64,000 nucleotides of DNA, from the NCBI RefSeq assembly GCF_043290135.1, contig NC_134710.1, positions 142,800,832-142,864,831 on the forward strand, read 5' to 3'. This DNA is from Rhipicephalus microplus (taxonomy: Eukaryota > Arthropoda > Arachnida > Ixodida > Ixodidae). A program made the translations under genes and the position numbers. Under the pieces are notes generated by a model that saw nothing but the letters and a program-made list of their open reading frames with translations, was not told where the DNA came from and did not search any database. Within the stretch, counting starts at the first letter, position 1; each line of letters starts with the position of its first letter. Positions 62,340 to 64,000 of this stretch are shown one piece after another.

Positions 62340-64000
62340 CAGATGAGTTGCTTGCCTTGCTACAAAAGCATAGGAGATTGTTTGATGCCCATTCCTCATC
62401 TCTGGGACAGACGTCCATTATTAGGCACCATATCCAGACCGATGGCACTTCCATCGTACGCCGTCGACCATATCGCGTCTCTTCGTCCGAGCGTGAGGTC
62501 ATTGAACAAAATGTTGCTGATATGCTGCAACGGAACATTATACGTCCCTCCGCGAGTCCTTGGTCATCCCCTGTTGTTTTAGTAAGGAAAAAAGATGGCT
62601 CCGTGCGATTTTGCGTGGACTAGAGAGCACTTAATAAGATTACCCACAAGGATGTTTACCCAATGCCGCGCATAGACGATGCTTTGGATTCACTGCAAGG
62701 TGCCGAGTACTTCTCAAGCCTAGACCTGCGTTCGGGTTACTGGCAAATACCCATGCACGAGGATGAGAAAAGACAGCGTTTTCAACACCAGATGGGCTGT
62801 ACGAACTCAACGTCATGTCATTCGGCCTTTGCAATGCTCCAGCAACATTCGAGCGGATAATCGACACAGTTTTACGAGGCTTGAAATGGAAGACTTGCTT
62901 GTGTTGTTTAGACGATATTGTTATTTTCTCGTCAACCTTCCTTCAGCACTTGCAACGACTGGACGAAGTTCTCACGTGCCTTGCAAACGCAGGCCTTCAG
63001 CTGAACACCAAGAAGTGCCGTTTTGCGAGCAAGACGATTAAAGTGTTCGGCCACATCGTAAGCAAGGACAGTATTCGTCCCGATAAAGACAAGATTTCCG
63101 CTGTCCAACACTTCCCGCGTCCTGAAAAAGCCAAAGATTTGCGCAGTTTCCTCGGCCTCGCTTCTTATTTTCGCCGATTCATTCGAGACTTCGCCTCAAT
63201 AACTTCACCATTGCACAAGTTGCTCGGATCAGGCGTCGGCTTTGTGTGGTCTCATGAATGTGAAGCGGCGTTTGCCCAACTGAAGTGTGCACTCACATCC
63301 GAACCAGTCCTCTGCCATTTCGACGAAACCGCGCCTATGCTCCTGCATACAGACGCTAGTGGTCAAGGCATTGGTGGAATTCTCCTACAGCCAGACAAAT
63401 CTTCACGTGAGAAGGTGGTCGCATACGTGAGCCGTGCACTGACCCCGGCCAAAAAGAATTATACCATCACCGAACAGGAGTGCCTAGCGGTCGTATGGCC
63501 GATACAAAAGTTTCTACCTTATCTCCACGGCCGCCACTTTACTGTGGTTACGGACCATCATGCCTTGTGCTGGCTCTCAACAATCAAGAACTCGTCCGGC
63601 CGCCTTGGTCGCTGGATTCTTCGTTTACAAGAATACGACTTCATGATTACGCACAAGTCGGGAAACAAACATCAAGACGCCGACGCACTTTCGCGTTGCC
63701 CCCTCTCTTCGAAGCCACTTAACAAACCCGCCACTGCCGCACTCGAGAAGCTTTCGGCCGTCTCTTCCCTAAATGTTTCGTCCTTAGCTACTGTGGACCC
63801 AACTTCTCCAAGCGAGTGTGGTTTGTTCTTATCTCACCAACATGCTGACCCTTACTGTCGCCGCATCATGGACCGTCTTGACGGGACTTGCCGGCCCCCT
63901 AACGCCCGTCTTCGGCGACAGCTGACGCAATTCAAGCTCACCAACTTCGTCCTGTACCGTCATATCTACCACCCTGATGGTCAATGCTGGGTGCCTGTTC
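62340..64000 (+). pseudogene. RT and RNase H of the second gypsy element, with two lesions
   Basis: RT begins with EREVIEQNVADMLQRNIIRP, WSSPVVLVRKKDGSVRFCVD, then a TAG at 62621-62623 where related elements have a Tyr codon. [15 protein letters not shown] and [16 protein letters not shown] follow. One extra base in the A-run at about 62767-62771 shifts the frame. From there the frame stays open to the window end: [28 protein letters not shown] (LDD), GHIVSKDSIRPDKDK, then RNase H (LLHTDASGQGIGGILLQ, TITEQECLAVVW, VTDHHALCWLS) and the linker to integrase. All acidic RT and RNase H residues are kept. Confidence 0.8.

Larger units (their letters stand above)
60047..64000 (+). mobile_element. 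Second Ty3/gypsy retrotransposon, cut by window end
   Basis: Plus-strand element with gag (60320-61373), protease (61598-62284), RT and RNase H (62340-64000). The integrase and 3' LTR lie beyond the window. It differs from the element at 54.6-60.0 kb in gag and protease sequence, so it is another family. It carries several lesions and is older. Confidence 0.85.

Noticed and set aside
54618..64000. Endogenous retrovirus with envelope gene
   Set aside because: No envelope-like frame follows integrase in the complete element; the second element leaves the window before that region. Both were called retrotransposons.
1..64000. CRISPR array, operon, phage or bacterial defence system
   Set aside because: No regularly spaced repeats with unique spacers, no polycistronic gene blocks; SINEs, LINEs and splice-like borders show a eukaryotic chromosome.

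Overview
The window looks like nuclear DNA of a hard tick (Ixodidae). It carries at least four tRNA-derived SINEs of about 240 bp (10603-10850, 15771-16015, 51716-51955, 5993-6234), a 5'-truncated copy (50648-50783) and a diverged relative (39225-39465). Their body and their intact A and B boxes match my memory of the tick Ruka-type SINEs. There is no operon structure, no CRISPR array and no sign of a bacterial or phage system. Nearly all recognisable coding sequence belongs to transposable elements (TEs).

Layout. 1-18 kb: AT-rich non-coding DNA with a decayed hAT transposase split by a SINE, two pogo/Tigger transposons (7403-8516, 13247-15298), several SINEs, a probable solo LTR and a LINE 3' end. 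18-34 kb: a dense nest. An EN-RT-RNaseH LINE (18.0-23.45 kb) is interrupted by a 1.5 kb hAT-like MITE. It is followed by a CTCAC-rich minisatellite, RTE fragments, a scrambled Ty3/gypsy copy with one LTR, a deleted Tigger and a hAT fragment, then more minisatellite and the 3' tail of a similar LINE (34.06-34.27 kb). 36-39 kb: a CR1/L2-like LINE. 40.6-41.2 kb: a MITE nested in a MITE. 47.5-50.4 kb: a DDE transposon bordered by TTAA, with a nearly complete transposase. 53.1-53.7 kb: a TTAA-type MITE. 54.6-60.0 kb: a young, almost intact Ty3/gypsy element on the minus strand with two 186 bp LTRs that differ at one base. It has sat in the AT-rich part of what may be the LTR of a second, plus-strand Ty3/gypsy element that runs off the window end.

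Under the TE load a host gene can be glimpsed on the minus strand. Short open segments with AG/GT borders lie at 54.4, 52.8, 44.4, 43.3, 35.7, 16.4 and 3.7 kb. Several neighbours agree in codon phase (44.4 to 43.3 to 35.7 to 16.4 kb, and 54.4 to 52.8 kb). I read them as exons of one long, mostly helical protein that I cannot name, with its introns filled by TEs.

The most interesting signals are a textbook -1 frameshift heptamer (GGGAAAC) directly before the gag stop of the young gypsy element with a stem-loop behind it, the nested MITE whose empty site can be read back exactly, the near-intact TTAA transposon with an orphan duplicate of its terminus, and the host gene hidden in the TE nest. 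Splice calls, family names and ages come from reading alone, without database searches.
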